The position numbers and the translations under genes were made by a program. A stretch of 64,000 bases of DNA from Vicinamibacterales bacterium (GTDB taxonomy: Bacteria; Acidobacteriota; Vicinamibacteria; Vicinamibacterales; UBA2999): NCBI GenBank assembly GCA_041394705.1, contig JAWKHS010000009.1, positions 1 through 64,000 on the forward strand, in the 5' to 3' direction. The number at the start of each line of letters is the position of its first letter. Position 1 is the stretch's first letter. Below are positions 44,688 through 55,517 of this stretch, in pieces. Under the pieces are notes generated by a model, which saw only the letters and a program-made list of their open reading frames with translations, was not told the origin of the DNA and made no database searches.

Positions 44688-44894
44688 ATGCCGCGACCAC
44701 CCCTCCATCCGCCGCATCCGGAACGCACCTGCTGGGGCTGCGACCGCTACTGCCCCGCGACCGCGCTCGCCTGCGGCAACGGCACGGAGCGCACTCAACA
44801 TCCCTGCGAGCTCTTCGGCGACGACTGGGTCGCCTGGGCGGAGCGCAACGATCGTCGCTCCGCACCAGACCGCGGTGCCCACGACCGCCGGTGA
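44688..44894 (+). CDS. DUF3079 small Cys-rich protein
   Basis: This 68-residue protein has the family signature HPERTCWGCDRYCPATA, with three Cys, and ACGNGTERTQHPCELFGDDW. The Cys pattern suggests metal binding or redox, but function is unknown. ATG at 44688 aligns with the family N-terminus. Confidence 0.85.
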   Translation: MPRPPLHPPHPERTCWGCDRYCPATALACGNGTERTQHPCELFGDDWVAWAERNDRRSAPDRGAHDRR

Positions 44895-44906
44895 CGGCCG
44901 CGCCCC

Positions 44907-46469
<1,563 letters not shown>

Positions 46470-46486
46470 CTACGATGTTCCTTTCA

Positions 46487-46517
46487 CAACACTTTAGTGT
46501 TGTTCGAATAGTAACAC
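46487..46517. promoter_or_regulatory. Candidate NorR enhancer palindromes
   Basis: CAACACT-TT-AGTGTTG (46487-46502) is a perfect inverted repeat, overlapped by GTGTT-N11-AACAC (46497-46517). NorR proteins bind GT/AC dyads upstream of sigma-54 promoters; these lie 50-80 bp before the promoter at 46562. Confidence 0.65.
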
Positions 46518-46561
46518 CAGTCGCTGGCGTCAGATACTCGGCCCAAATGCGCGAAGTCCGG

Positions 46562-46580
46562 TCGGCACACGGCCTGCGCC
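46562..46580 (+). promoter_or_regulatory. Sigma-54 promoter for the RIC/NO-reductase genes
   Basis: CGGCAC with GG at 46564-46565 and GC at 46576-46577 gives the exact 10-base gap between the -24 GG and -12 GC elements. Transcription should start near 46589, 10 bp before the RIC start. Confidence 0.75.
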
Positions 46581-46598
46581 GAGGGGAGCGGAGGCTCA

Positions 46599-47258
46599 AT
46601 GAATCCAACAGCGACCCTCGCCGACCTCGCCACGGCCCTTCCGGGCGCCGCGGGCGTCTTCTACCGTCACGGGCTCGACTTCTGCTGCGGTGGTCGCCGG
46701 TCCCTCCAAGACGCCTGCGCAGCGCGCGGGCTCGACGCCGGCGCCGTCCTCGCCGAAGTGGAACGTGAGACGGCGGCCACCGGGCAGGCCCGTCGATGGG
46801 ACGCCGAGCCGCTGCCAGTCCTCGTCGACCACATCGTCACCACCTATCACCGGAGCCTGCGCGCCACCCTGCCCCACCTGATTCGGATGGCCGCGAAGGT
46901 CGAGATGCGGCACGCCGACAAGCCGGAGTGCCCGACGGGCCTCGCCGCCCGGCTCACCGTCATGCACGAAGGCGTGATCGAGCACCTCCTGAAAGAGGAG
47001 CAGGTGCTCTTCCCGATGATCGTCCGCGGCGAAGGCCGCATCGCCGCCGGCCCGGTGCACGTGATGGAACTGGAGCACGACGAACACGGACGCCACCTGC
47101 AGGAGGTGCGCCGGCTCACCGGGAACCTCGAGCCCCCCGAGGCCGCGTGCGCCACGTGGCGGGCGCTCTACCTCGGCCTCCAGCAGCTCGAACGCGAGCT
47201 GATGGAGCACATCCATCTCGAAAACAACGTCCTCTTCCGCCGCGCCCTGATCGCCTAG
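46599..47258 (+). CDS. ytfE: RIC-type di-iron protein for iron-sulphur cluster repair
   Basis: This 219-residue protein has the N-terminal ScdA-type Cys motif (LDFCCGGRRSL, C29-C30), then a hemerythrin-like four-helix domain whose iron ligands are visible as HIVTTYHRSL, MHEGVIEHLLKEEQVLFP, ELEHDEHGRHL and HIHLENNVLF. Such proteins repair or protect Fe-S clusters damaged by nitric oxide. It is the first gene downstream of the sigma-54 promoter and 10 bp upstream of the NO reductase. Confidence 0.93.
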   Translation: MNPTATLADLATALPGAAGVFYRHGLDFCCGGRRSLQDACAARGLDAGAVLAEVERETAATGQARRWDAEPLPVLVDHIVTTYHRSLRATLPHLIRMAAKVEMRHADKPECPTGLAARLTVMHEGVIEHLLKEEQVLFPMIVRGEGRIAAGPVHVMELEHDEHGRHLQEVRRLTGNLEPPEAACATWRALYLGLQQLERELMEHIHLENNVLFRRALIA

Positions 47259-47268
47259 GAGCCCTGCC

Positions 47269-49593
47269 ATGTCTGCCGCTGCCTCCGTCGTCGTCCCCGG
47301 CCACCGCCGCCTCTGGGTCCTGTTCGGCCTGACGGTGTTCGCCGCCTTCTTCATCCTCGGATTCTTCGGGCGCGAGGTCTACCGCCAGGCCCCGCCCATC
47401 CCCGCAGAAGTCCGCACCTCGGACGGCGCGCTGCTGATGACGCGCGACGAGATCCTCACCGGTCAGACCGTGTGGCAGTCGACCGGCGGCCAGCAGCTTG
47501 GCTCGATCTGGGGCCACGGCGCGTACCAGGCTCCTGACTGGACCGCCGACTGGCTGCACCGCGAGGCCACGACCCTCCTCGACACGTGGAGCCGGCAGGC
47601 GGCGGGCGTTCCGTATGGCGATGCGAGCGCGGAAGTACGAGCGATGCTGCAGGCGCGCCTCACTTCCGAGCTGCGCACCAACACCTTCGACGAGGCGACC
47701 GGCGTCGTCACCGTCTCTCCCGCGCGAGCGGCCGCGATGGCGTCGGTCGCTCGTCACTACGACGACCTGTTCGGGGGTGCCCCGGCGCTGTCCGCGCTGC
47801 GCGAGAGCTATGCGATGCAGGACATCGTCGTGCCCGACGCCGCGCGTCGCCGGCTGCTGACGACGTTCTTCTTCTGGACCAGCTGGGCCGCAGTGACGAA
47901 CCGCCCGGGCACGACGATCACCTACACGAACAACTGGCCGCACGAGCCGCTCGTCGGCAACGTGCCGTCGACGGCGAACGTCTTGTGGTCGATCGCCAGC
48001 GTGATCCTGCTGCTCGCGGGCGTCGGTGCGCTGGCGTGGTGGATGGCCTTCAGGCGACACGCGGACGACGAGATGGCCGAGGCGCCGGCGAGCGACCCGT
48101 TCACCGGTCTGACGCTGACACCCTCGATGCGCGCCGTCGCCAAGTACCTCGGTGTGGTGGTCGCGCTCTTCGTCGTGCAGGTGCTGCTCGGCGCCCTGAC
48201 CGCGCACTACACCGTGGAAGGCCAGTCGTTCTTCGGCCTCCCCATCGGCAACCTTCTGCCCTACAGCCTCACGCGCACGTGGCACATCCAGACGGCCATG
48301 TTCTGGATCGCGACCGCCTTCCTGGCGGCCGGCCTGTTCCTGGCGCCGGCGGTGGGCGGCCGCGAGCCCCGCTATCAGCGCCTCGGCGTCAACCTCCTGT
48401 TCGGCGCGCTGCTCGTGGTCGTGTCGGGCTCCCTCGCGGGCGAGTACCTCGCCATCCACCAGAAGCTCCCGCTCGAGCAGTCCTTCTGGCTCGGTACGCA
48501 GGGCTACGAGTACGTCGACCTCGGACGCGTCTGGCAGATCGCGCTGTTCGCCGGGCTCGCCATCTGGCTCGGGTTGATGCTTCGCGCGCTGGCCCCCGCT
48601 CTCCGGACGCGGACCGAGGCGAGCTCGCTCGTGTGGATGTTCACGTTCGCGACCGCGGCCGTCGGCCTGATGTACGGCGCCGGATTCTTCGTGAGCGCCA
48701 AGACGCACCTCACGGTGATGGAGTACTGGCGGTGGTGGGTCGTCCATCTCTGGGTCGAGGGCTTCTTCGAGGTGTTCGCCACGGCCGCCATCGCGCTGAT
48801 CTTCGCCCGGATGGGGCTGGTGAAGCCCGGACACGCCGGGGCGGCCGTGATCGGATCGAGCGCGATGTTCCTGTTCGCGGGGATCCCCGGCACGTTCCAT
48901 CACCTCTACTTCAGCGGCACGCCGACGTCGATCATGGCGGTGGGCGCGTCGTTCAGCGCGATGGAAGTGATTCCGCTCGTCCTCATCGGCTTCGAGGCGT
49001 ATCAGACGAGCCGTATGCAGACGGCCGCGGCGTGGATGTCGCGCTACACCTGGCCGGTGACGTTCTTCGTGGGCGTGGCGTTCTGGAACCTCGTCGGCGC
49101 CGGCGTGTTCGGCTTCCTCATCAACCCGCCCATCGCCCTCTACTACATGCAGGGGCTCAACACGACGCCCGTGCACGCGCACACCGCGCTCTTCGGCGTC
49201 TACGGCCTGCTCTCGCTCGGCCTGGTCCTGGTCGTGGCGCGCCTGCTCACGCTCGGCCGCGTGTGGAACGAGCGGTGGCTGGCCGCGAGCTTCTGGGCCA
49301 TGAACATCGGACTGGCGTTGATGGTGGGCCTCAGCCTGCTGCCCATCGGCATCCTCCAGGCTCATGCGAGCGTCGAGACCGGGCTCTGGTACGCACGCAG
49401 CGCGGAATTCCTGCAGCAGCCGCTGATCGAAGGGCTGCGCTGGATGCGCCTCATCGGCGACACGGTGTTCCTCGCCGGCGTGGGCGCCTTCACCTGGTTC
49501 ATGGCCGGTCTGTGGTTCGGCTGGAGCTACGGCCGCACGCCGGAACGGGTGACGGCGCCGGCGTCGACGCTGCCGAGCCGGTCCCGCGTCTGA
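47269..49593 (+). CDS. norB: Quinol-dependent nitric oxide reductase (single-subunit)
   Basis: This 774-residue membrane enzyme reduces two NO to nitrous oxide using quinol. It begins with a fused NorC-like extension (one helix near 12-32, then a periplasmic domain including LTGQTVWQSTGGQQLGSIWGHG) and continues into a heme-copper-oxidase-type catalytic subunit with about twelve helices and the conserved segments HVEGFFEVFA-like VHLWVEGFFE, FSGTPTSIM and PVHAHTALFGVYG. Its length matches qNOR rather than two-subunit cNOR. It is co-directional with RIC and under NorR control. Confidence 0.93.
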   Translation: MSAAASVVVPGHRRLWVLFGLTVFAAFFILGFFGREVYRQAPPIPAEVRTSDGALLMTRDEILTGQTVWQSTGGQQLGSIWGHGAYQAPDWTADWLHREATTLLDTWSRQAAGVPYGDASAEVRAMLQARLTSELRTNTFDEATGVVTVSPARAAAMASVARHYDDLFGGAPALSALRESYAMQDIVVPDAARRRLLTTFFFWTSWAAVTNRPGTTITYTNNWPHEPLVGNVPSTANVLWSIASVILLLAGVGALAWWMAFRRHADDEMAEAPASDPFTGLTLTPSMRAVAKYLGVVVALFVVQVLLGALTAHYTVEGQSFFGLPIGNLLPYSLTRTWHIQTAMFWIATAFLAAGLFLAPAVGGREPRYQRLGVNLLFGALLVVVSGSLAGEYLAIHQKLPLEQSFWLGTQGYEYVDLGRVWQIALFAGLAIWLGLMLRALAPALRTRTEASSLVWMFTFATAAVGLMYGAGFFVSAKTHLTVMEYWRWWVVHLWVEGFFEVFATAAIALIFARMGLVKPGHAGAAVIGSSAMFLFAGIPGTFHHLYFSGTPTSIMAVGASFSAMEVIPLVLIGFEAYQTSRMQTAAAWMSRYTWPVTFFVGVAFWNLVGAGVFGFLINPPIALYYMQGLNTTPVHAHTALFGVYGLLSLGLVLVVARLLTLGRVWNERWLAASFWAMNIGLALMVGLSLLPIGILQAHASVETGLWYARSAEFLQQPLIEGLRWMRLIGDTVFLAGVGAFTWFMAGLWFGWSYGRTPERVTAPASTLPSRSRV

Positions 49594-49607
49594 CGGCCGG
49601 CGGCTCC

Positions 49608-49640
49608 CACGCGGCGGGACGGGGACCGTCCTGCCGCGTG
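49608..49640. terminator. Strong hairpin between convergent genes
   Basis: CACGCGGCGGGAC (49608-49620) and GTCCTGCCGCGTG (49628-49640) form a 13-bp stem with one wobble and a 7-base loop. It sits between the convergent NO reductase and S46 peptidase genes. There is no T-run, so it is a possible, not certain, terminator. Confidence 0.5.
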
Positions 49641-49653
49641 CGGGCGCCGCTCG

Positions 49654-51858
49654 TCACCGGCGCCGTGCCTGGAGCGCGGCCTTCCTTGCCCCGCCGGCCG
49701 CCAGCAGCTCGTCCACGATCCAGCCCGCGCCGTGCACCTCCCGGGCCACGGTGAGGGCGAAGCGGATGTCGGTGCTGAGCGCGCGGCCGGCCGTCTCGTC
49801 GTAAATCCAGTCGCCGGCCATCCCTTCCTCGTTGCCGTCGAAGATGAGGCCGACGATCTCGAGGCGGCGGTTCAGCGTGGCGCTGCCGGAGTTGCCGCCG
49901 GTGATGTCGTTCGTGCTGACGAAGTCCACCGGGAGGTTCGCGTACCGGCTGGCGAATGCCTGGTCCCCCACCTTCTGCCGCCAGGCCTTGAGCTTCGCCG
50001 GCAGCGCGAACTCGCCGGTGTCGCCGCGCGACGCGGCCAGCGCGAACAGGTCCTTGAAATAGGTCGTGAATGGCACGGCCTTGCCCTGCCGGTCGGTGTA
50101 GCCCGCGATCTTGCCGTAGGAGCCACGGAGCGTGAAGTTGGCGTCCGGATACATCGCCTCGCCCTTCCAGGCCGCCAGGCCCTGCGCGAAGCGCGAGCGG
50201 TTCTGGAACAGCTTCTCGTTCAGGACGCGCACCCGCTGCCGCGCGGCCCGGATCGACGGCAGCAGGTCGCGGGCGAACACCATCCCCGCATCCGACGACG
50301 ACTTGATCTCGGCGGCCGGGGCGTCGATGAGCTTCTTCCTGGCGTCCACCGAGGCCAGCGACGAGCCCTGGACGACAGCCTTCGCCATCGCCTCCGCGGA
50401 GGCACCCGGGCCCACCCTGGCCGCCAGCGCCGTGACGGCGGGAATGCGGGCGTCGCCCTGCAGGGCCAGGGCGCGCTGGATGCCGCGGGTCAGCAGCTCG
50501 ATCTCGAGCCCTTCGATGAGCGGGTCGTCCACGAGCAGCGCCTGCCGCACCCGGGGCCAGTTGCGCTCCTGGAACTGCGGCTCACGGTCGCGGTCGGAGG
50601 CCTTCGCGCGCTCCAGGGCGAACTCGTAGAGGCCGGTGGCGTAGCCCACCACCGACGCCTGCTGCAGCCAGTTGACGGCCGCGTCGAGATCGGCGTTGGC
50701 TTCGACGTCGTTGGCGTAGACGGCGCGCTGCGCGTCCAGCACACCGCCGTACTCGCGCTTCAGCTCCGGCCGCGTGTCGAGGAACGCCGTGAACTCGCGT
50801 TCGCGATGGCGCCGCGCGTCCACCACGTGCGTCGCCTGGAGCGACGCGAGCAGGTCCTTGGAGTACTTCAGGGTGTTGGCCAGCCCGAAGATCTGCTCCT
50901 GGAGGAGCACCTGGTAGTCGGGCTTCATCGCCGCGTACTTGCGGTACAGCGCGAGCAGTCCTTCGAAGTCCGCGATCTGGTCGGGCATGCCCTTCCGCAC
51001 GTTGTAGTCGGCCGAGAAGCTCATGCGGTACCGGTTCGTGTTGCCGGGGTTGCCGGCCACGAGCGTGAAGTCCCCGTCCGCCACGCCCGCCATGGAGACG
51101 GGCAGGAAGTGCGCGGGCGCTGCCGGGACGTTCGTCGCCGCGTACTCCGTGTGGACGCCGTCCTTCCTGACGTAGGCGCGCAGGATCGAGATGTCCGACA
51201 CGTAGCGCGGGAAGCGGAAGTTCATCTCGTCGCCGCCGAAGTACCCGAGCTGCTTCTCGGGCGCGTACACGAGGCGGATGTCCTTGAAGTCCTCGTAGAC
51301 GATGAGCAGCGAGCGCGCGCCGCTGTTGAAGTCCGTGACGGCGCACGTGAAGTCGTCGCCCCGCTCCGCGGCGCACGCCCGCTCGATGTCCGAGCGGGCG
51401 GCCTGGCGCATCCGCTGCACGTCGGCGATGGGCGTGGATGACGAAATCCCGGCATTCACGCGGGCGGTCACGTCCGTGGCGCTCACCTCCACCTGGGCCC
51501 GAAAGCGCTTGCACGGCAGCTCGTCCTTCATCGACGCGGCGGTGAAGCCCGTCTCGATCAGGTTGTCCGCGCTGCCCTCCGCCTGCTCGGCGAGCGTGGA
51601 CGTCCTGATGCAGTCGAGGGCCACGTGGTGGTTCGTGAGGATCAGGCCGTTGGCCGACGCGAACGTGCCGGTGCCGCCGCTGGAGATGCGGACGACCGCC
51701 CCTTGCACGCGGGCGATGTCGGCTGGGGTGAGGCGGACACCGTAGGTCTTCTGGATGGCGTCCAGGGGCAGCTGATCGAGCCGCCACATGCCTTCGTCGG
51801 CCGTCGCGACGGCGCCGAAGGCTCCAAGGAGGGCGATGACGACGAGTCGGGTTCTCAT
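49654..51858 (-). CDS. S46-family dipeptidyl peptidase
   Basis: This 734-residue secreted serine peptidase has a signal peptide ending ATADEGMW (about residue 20). The chymotrypsin-like catalytic His lies in LILTNHHVALD near residue 77, and the Ser in TGGNSGSATL near residue 660, with the family segment VGLIFDGNEEGMAGDW just after. S46 enzymes (DPP7/DPP11) release dipeptides from peptides and occur in asaccharolytic and environmental bacteria. The long helical middle (about 230-500) is typical of the family. Confidence 0.92.
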   Translation of the reverse strand: MRTRLVVIALLGAFGAVATADEGMWRLDQLPLDAIQKTYGVRLTPADIARVQGAVVRISSGGTGTFASANGLILTNHHVALDCIRTSTLAEQAEGSADNLIETGFTAASMKDELPCKRFRAQVEVSATDVTARVNAGISSSTPIADVQRMRQAARSDIERACAAERGDDFTCAVTDFNSGARSLLIVYEDFKDIRLVYAPEKQLGYFGGDEMNFRFPRYVSDISILRAYVRKDGVHTEYAATNVPAAPAHFLPVSMAGVADGDFTLVAGNPGNTNRYRMSFSADYNVRKGMPDQIADFEGLLALYRKYAAMKPDYQVLLQEQIFGLANTLKYSKDLLASLQATHVVDARRHREREFTAFLDTRPELKREYGGVLDAQRAVYANDVEANADLDAAVNWLQQASVVGYATGLYEFALERAKASDRDREPQFQERNWPRVRQALLVDDPLIEGLEIELLTRGIQRALALQGDARIPAVTALAARVGPGASAEAMAKAVVQGSSLASVDARKKLIDAPAAEIKSSSDAGMVFARDLLPSIRAARQRVRVLNEKLFQNRSRFAQGLAAWKGEAMYPDANFTLRGSYGKIAGYTDRQGKAVPFTTYFKDLFALAASRGDTGEFALPAKLKAWRQKVGDQAFASRYANLPVDFVSTNDITGGNSGSATLNRRLEIVGLIFDGNEEGMAGDWIYDETAGRALSTDIRFALTVAREVHGAGWIVDELLAAGGARKAALQARRR

Positions 51859-51985
51859 GGGCCTGTTCCTGCCTCCCAGCCTCCATCAGGACGTCGGCCG
51901 GCGACAAGAAGTTTCGCCCACGGGGCGGCGTATGATGCGGGCTGATGTGGACCGCTGGCTGCGGCGCCACACGCGGGAGGGAGCC

Positions 51986-52984
51986 ATGACCAGTGCTCGC
52001 GGACGCCGGGAATTCCTCATGAGCCTCGGCGCGCTCGGTGCCGCCGGCCTGCCCGCGGCCGCGCTCGGCCATGGGCGAGCGCACGCGGCCCCCGTGCCGC
52101 AGCGGACGACACCAGGCCGCACGGCCTACGACCCGGACGCGACGTTCCCCGTAAAGGTGCACGAGGTGGCGTTCCGGCGGACCGCCGCCGGCCGGACGCT
52201 GATGGCCCGCGTCTATCAGCCCGACGGCCCGGGGCCGTTCCCCGCGGTGCTGCATCTCCACGGCGGCGCCTGGAACGCGAAGGACCGGCGCGCCGAGGAG
52301 CCGATGGACCGCGCGCTCGCCTCGAGCGGTCTGCTCGTCGTGGCCATCGATTTGACGCTGGCCCCCGAGGCGCCGTACCCGGCGTCGGTGCAGGACGCCA
52401 ACTACGGCGTCCGCTGGCTGAAGTGGAAGGCGCCCACATGGAACGGCGACGGGCGCGCCGTCGGCATCTACGGCAGCTCGAGCGGCGGCCACGTCGCCGA
52501 GCTCCTCAGCCTGCGGCCGCGCGATCCGCGCTACAGCGCGCTCCCGCTGCCCGAGGCACCCGATCTCGACGCCACCGTGGCCTGGGTGGCGACGCGTTCG
52601 CCCATCAGCGATCCCTTCGCGCGCTACCAGAACGCCGAGCGGCTGAAGCGGACCGAGATGATGGCCAACCACACCACGTACTTCAAGCCGTGGGACACGA
52701 TTCACGAGGCCAACCCGCAGGAGATTCTCGAGCGCAAGGAGGCCGTCTCGCTCGGGCCGCTGCTCATCATGCAGGGCGGCCTCGACGACAACGTGCTGCC
52801 GTCGGTGCAGGAGACGTTCGTCGCCACCTACCGCGCCGCCGGCGGCGTCTGCGACTACCACCTGTTCGAGGGCGCCGAGCACCAGTGGGTGGCCGAGGAG
52901 GGCCCCAAGACCGACGAGGCGCGCCGCATGGTGAAGGCGTTCATCGCGCGACACCTCGCGCGCGACGGGAGCGCGCGGCGCTGA
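51986..52984 (+). CDS. Tat-exported alpha/beta hydrolase (esterase/lipase family)
   Basis: This 332-residue protein begins with a twin-arginine signal (GRREFLMSLGALGAAG). The hydrolase fold shows LHLHGGAWN (oxyanion HGG), the nucleophile GSSSGGH, Asp in QGGLDDNVLP and His in GAEHQWV. It belongs near the HSL/BD-FAE carboxylesterases. ATG at 51986 places the Tat signal at the N-terminus. It converges with the M28 peptidase gene. Confidence 0.9.
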   Translation: MTSARGRREFLMSLGALGAAGLPAAALGHGRAHAAPVPQRTTPGRTAYDPDATFPVKVHEVAFRRTAAGRTLMARVYQPDGPGPFPAVLHLHGGAWNAKDRRAEEPMDRALASSGLLVVAIDLTLAPEAPYPASVQDANYGVRWLKWKAPTWNGDGRAVGIYGSSSGGHVAELLSLRPRDPRYSALPLPEAPDLDATVAWVATRSPISDPFARYQNAERLKRTEMMANHTTYFKPWDTIHEANPQEILERKEAVSLGPLLIMQGGLDDNVLPSVQETFVATYRAAGGVCDYHLFEGAEHQWVAEEGPKTDEARRMVKAFIARHLARDGSARR

Positions 52985-53108
52985 CCGCGGTGGCCGCCGG
53001 CGCGCTACCGGCGGCCCGAGTCCTTCCTCGGATTCACGGCAGTCGCCAGCGCGAGGCGGCTACCGAGCGTCCGCAGCAGTCGGCGCCGCGACAGCGGGGC
53101 CGCCACGA

Positions 53109-54833
53109 CTACTCCTTCGCGGTCGGGGGCGCCTTCTCCGCCGCGCCCTGGTGGCCGAACAGCTGACCGAAGAAGTCCCCGGGGTTCCACGCCGGCCGCG
53201 CGGTCTCCTGCGCCACCTGCCAGCCGGTCAGGAAGTTCACGCGCGCGTGGTTGGCGCCCGCCTCGAAGTCGAAGGCCTGCGACATGTCGTCGTTCGGCTT
53301 GTGGTACACGTCGCGGCGGTAGCCGGCGTTGATGGCCGCCCCGTCGCGCGCGTCGCCGGTCATGAAGCCGCTCTTGATGAACAGCGACGGCACCCCCTGG
53401 CGCACGAAGCTGAAGTGATCGCTCCGGATGAAGAGCACCTGCTCGGGGATGGGGTCCGTGCCGATGGCGATGCCGAGGTGCTGGGCGGCCCGCGTCACCG
53501 GCGTGACGAGCGACGAGTGCTGGGCGCCATAGGGGACGATGTCGAGCAGCGGGTGGAACAGGAACGGCATGTCGAGCGTGAGGTCCGCCACGATGCTGTC
53601 GGCCGGCACCGTCGGGTGCCTGGCGAAGTAGTCCGAGCCCAGGAGCCCGCGCTCCTCGGCCGTCACGAACAGGAACAGGACGGAGCGTCGCGGCGGCGTC
53701 GGCAGCGCGGCGTACGCGCGGGCGACCTCGAGCACGATCGCCACGCCCGAGGCGTTGTCGTGCGCGCCGTTGTAGATGTCGTCGCCGTTCATGGCCACGC
53801 CGCGGCCGAAGTGGTCCACGTGCGCCACGTAGACGACGTGCTCGTTCTTCAGCGCCGGATCGCTGCCCTCGAGCCGGGCCACCGCGTTGGCGCTCTCCAC
53901 GTCGGTGTGCGTGGAGCGCGTGGCGATCGAGACGCGCGTGGCCAGGTCGAAGGCCTGCGGGACGCTCTTGGCGGCGGCCGCGAAGACCTCGGCCGGCGAC
54001 TGCGCGGCGCCGGCGAACAGCGCCTCCACGCCCGAGTGATTCAGGGAGGCCGAGCCACGGATCGCCGCGTCGCCGCGGTTGGGGTTCCCCTGCGCGTCGA
54101 CCCACGCGTAGCTCCCCTGCGTGTTCGCGGCCACGCTGACGTCCCACCGGAAGCGCGGGTCGTCCGGTGACGTGAAGCTGATGGTCCCGATCGCGCCACG
54201 CTTGATGGCCTCGGCGTCCTTGGCGGGCCCCGACGAGTAGTACGCACGCTCGTTGCTCGGCAGCATGGCCGGGGCGCCGCTCAGGTACGCGATGACCTTG
54301 CCCTTCACGTCCACGCCGCTGCCGTAGTCGTCGTAGCCGAGCGCCGGGGCGCTCACGCCGTAGCCGACGAACACGACCGGCGCGTCGTCGATGGCGACGT
54401 CCTCGCGCAGCGGGTCGGCCGCGAGCAGGTAGTCCTTGGCGTAGGTCAACGTCTTGCGACCTTTCGGCGACCGCACGCTCATCGAGCTGCCGCGCTGGAC
54501 CACCACGCTGTTCCTGAGCGGCACGCGCTGCCGGAAGCCGCCGTTCTCGCCGGCCGGCGCCAGCGTGTACGACGTGAGCTCCGACTCGACGTACTGCAGG
54601 GCCCCCTCGTAGCCCGGGGACCCCAGGCCCCGGCCTTCGAGCTTGTCGTCGGCCAGGATGCTCATGTGCTGCTTGACGCGGTCGGCCGCGATGCCGTTGA
54701 GCGCGGTCGCGATGCCGGGCGAGTCGAGCGACGCGGGATCCGGAGCGGGCGCGGGCGCGGAGCCGCCGCAGGCGGCGACGAGGGCGAGCGACGCGGCGGC
54801 GAGGACGGGGCGGCGAAACGACGTGGAGTTCAT
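53109..54833 (-). CDS. M28-family metallopeptidase lipoprotein
   Basis: This 574-residue protein has a lipobox-type signal (LALVAACGGS), then DDKLEGRGLGSPGYEGAL, a PA-type insertion, and the M28 zinc ligands: His in YVAHVDHFG, Asp in GAHDNASG, Glu pair in VTAEERGLLGS, later Asp/His in SDHFSFVRQGVP. M28 enzymes remove N-terminal residues from peptides. It follows the DsrE-like gene by 4 bp on the same strand. ATG at 54833 is chosen so the lipobox lies near residue 22. Confidence 0.9.
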   Translation of the reverse strand: MNSTSFRRPVLAAASLALVAACGGSAPAPAPDPASLDSPGIATALNGIAADRVKQHMSILADDKLEGRGLGSPGYEGALQYVESELTSYTLAPAGENGGFRQRVPLRNSVVVQRGSSMSVRSPKGRKTLTYAKDYLLAADPLREDVAIDDAPVVFVGYGVSAPALGYDDYGSGVDVKGKVIAYLSGAPAMLPSNERAYYSSGPAKDAEAIKRGAIGTISFTSPDDPRFRWDVSVAANTQGSYAWVDAQGNPNRGDAAIRGSASLNHSGVEALFAGAAQSPAEVFAAAAKSVPQAFDLATRVSIATRSTHTDVESANAVARLEGSDPALKNEHVVYVAHVDHFGRGVAMNGDDIYNGAHDNASGVAIVLEVARAYAALPTPPRRSVLFLFVTAEERGLLGSDYFARHPTVPADSIVADLTLDMPFLFHPLLDIVPYGAQHSSLVTPVTRAAQHLGIAIGTDPIPEQVLFIRSDHFSFVRQGVPSLFIKSGFMTGDARDGAAINAGYRRDVYHKPNDDMSQAFDFEAGANHARVNFLTGWQVAQETARPAWNPGDFFGQLFGHQGAAEKAPPTAKE

Positions 54834-54837
54834 GGGC

Positions 54838-55386
54838 CTATCCACCGATGCGCACGTAGCCGCGCAGTTCCATGTTGATGATGGTCGTCAGCGCCCAGAG
54901 ATCGACCTGCACCTCGGGCTGGATGTCCTTCCTGTCGATCTTGGCCCCGAGCACCGCCTGTCCGCAGACGTGCATCTCGACCCCGGCCTTGGCCAGCGCC
55001 TGCATCAGCGCGATGTTCGGGTTCGCCTGGCCGTTGTTCCTCGCCTTGTACTCGTCGTTGGTCAGGATGGCGGGCGTCCCGCCCTGGTGGAAGATGACGG
55101 CGATCTTGCGGTGCTCGGCGGGCACGCCGACCTTCGCCAGCGTGTTCAGGTAACGGGCCGCGGCCTGCAGCATCGGGTTGACGTCGGTCGGCTTCTCGGG
55201 CGCCGAGACGACGTCGAAGAGCACCTTGTACTCCGTCTTCGCGTCGGGCACTTCCTTGGCGCCGGCCACATCCCTCGCCGCGGGCACTCCCGGCACGGGC
55301 AGCACTGCCCCGCCCTGCGCGAAGGCCGGTCCAGCCCCCGCCGCCACCATCACCGCCCATGCCGTCCCGACGAGCCACTTCGTCAT
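54838..55386 (-). CDS. Exported DsrE/DsrF-like protein
   Basis: This 182-residue protein has a signal peptide ending AFAQ (about residue 23) and a DsrE-like fold: YKVLFDVVSAPEK, IAVIFHQGGTPAILTND and GVEMHVCGQAVLGAK with the conserved Cys of this family. DsrE-type proteins relay sulphur or bind redox partners; exported versions are poorly studied. It lies 131 bp downstream of the UGSC selenoprotein on the same strand. Confidence 0.82.
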   Translation of the reverse strand: MTKWLVGTAWAVMVAAGAGPAFAQGGAVLPVPGVPAARDVAGAKEVPDAKTEYKVLFDVVSAPEKPTDVNPMLQAAARYLNTLAKVGVPAEHRKIAVIFHQGGTPAILTNDEYKARNNGQANPNIALMQALAKAGVEMHVCGQAVLGAKIDRKDIQPEVQVDLWALTTIINMELRGYVRIGG

Positions 55387-55517
55387 TGCTGCCTCCAGGG
55401 CGACACATTACACCGAAAGCCCCGGACGCAGTCCCGCCCGGCCGGTGGAGAGGCTCCACGACGGGCCTCCTCCGCCACGAGGCGCCGGCGCCGGGTGCGT
55501 GAGCCACGCGGACGCGG

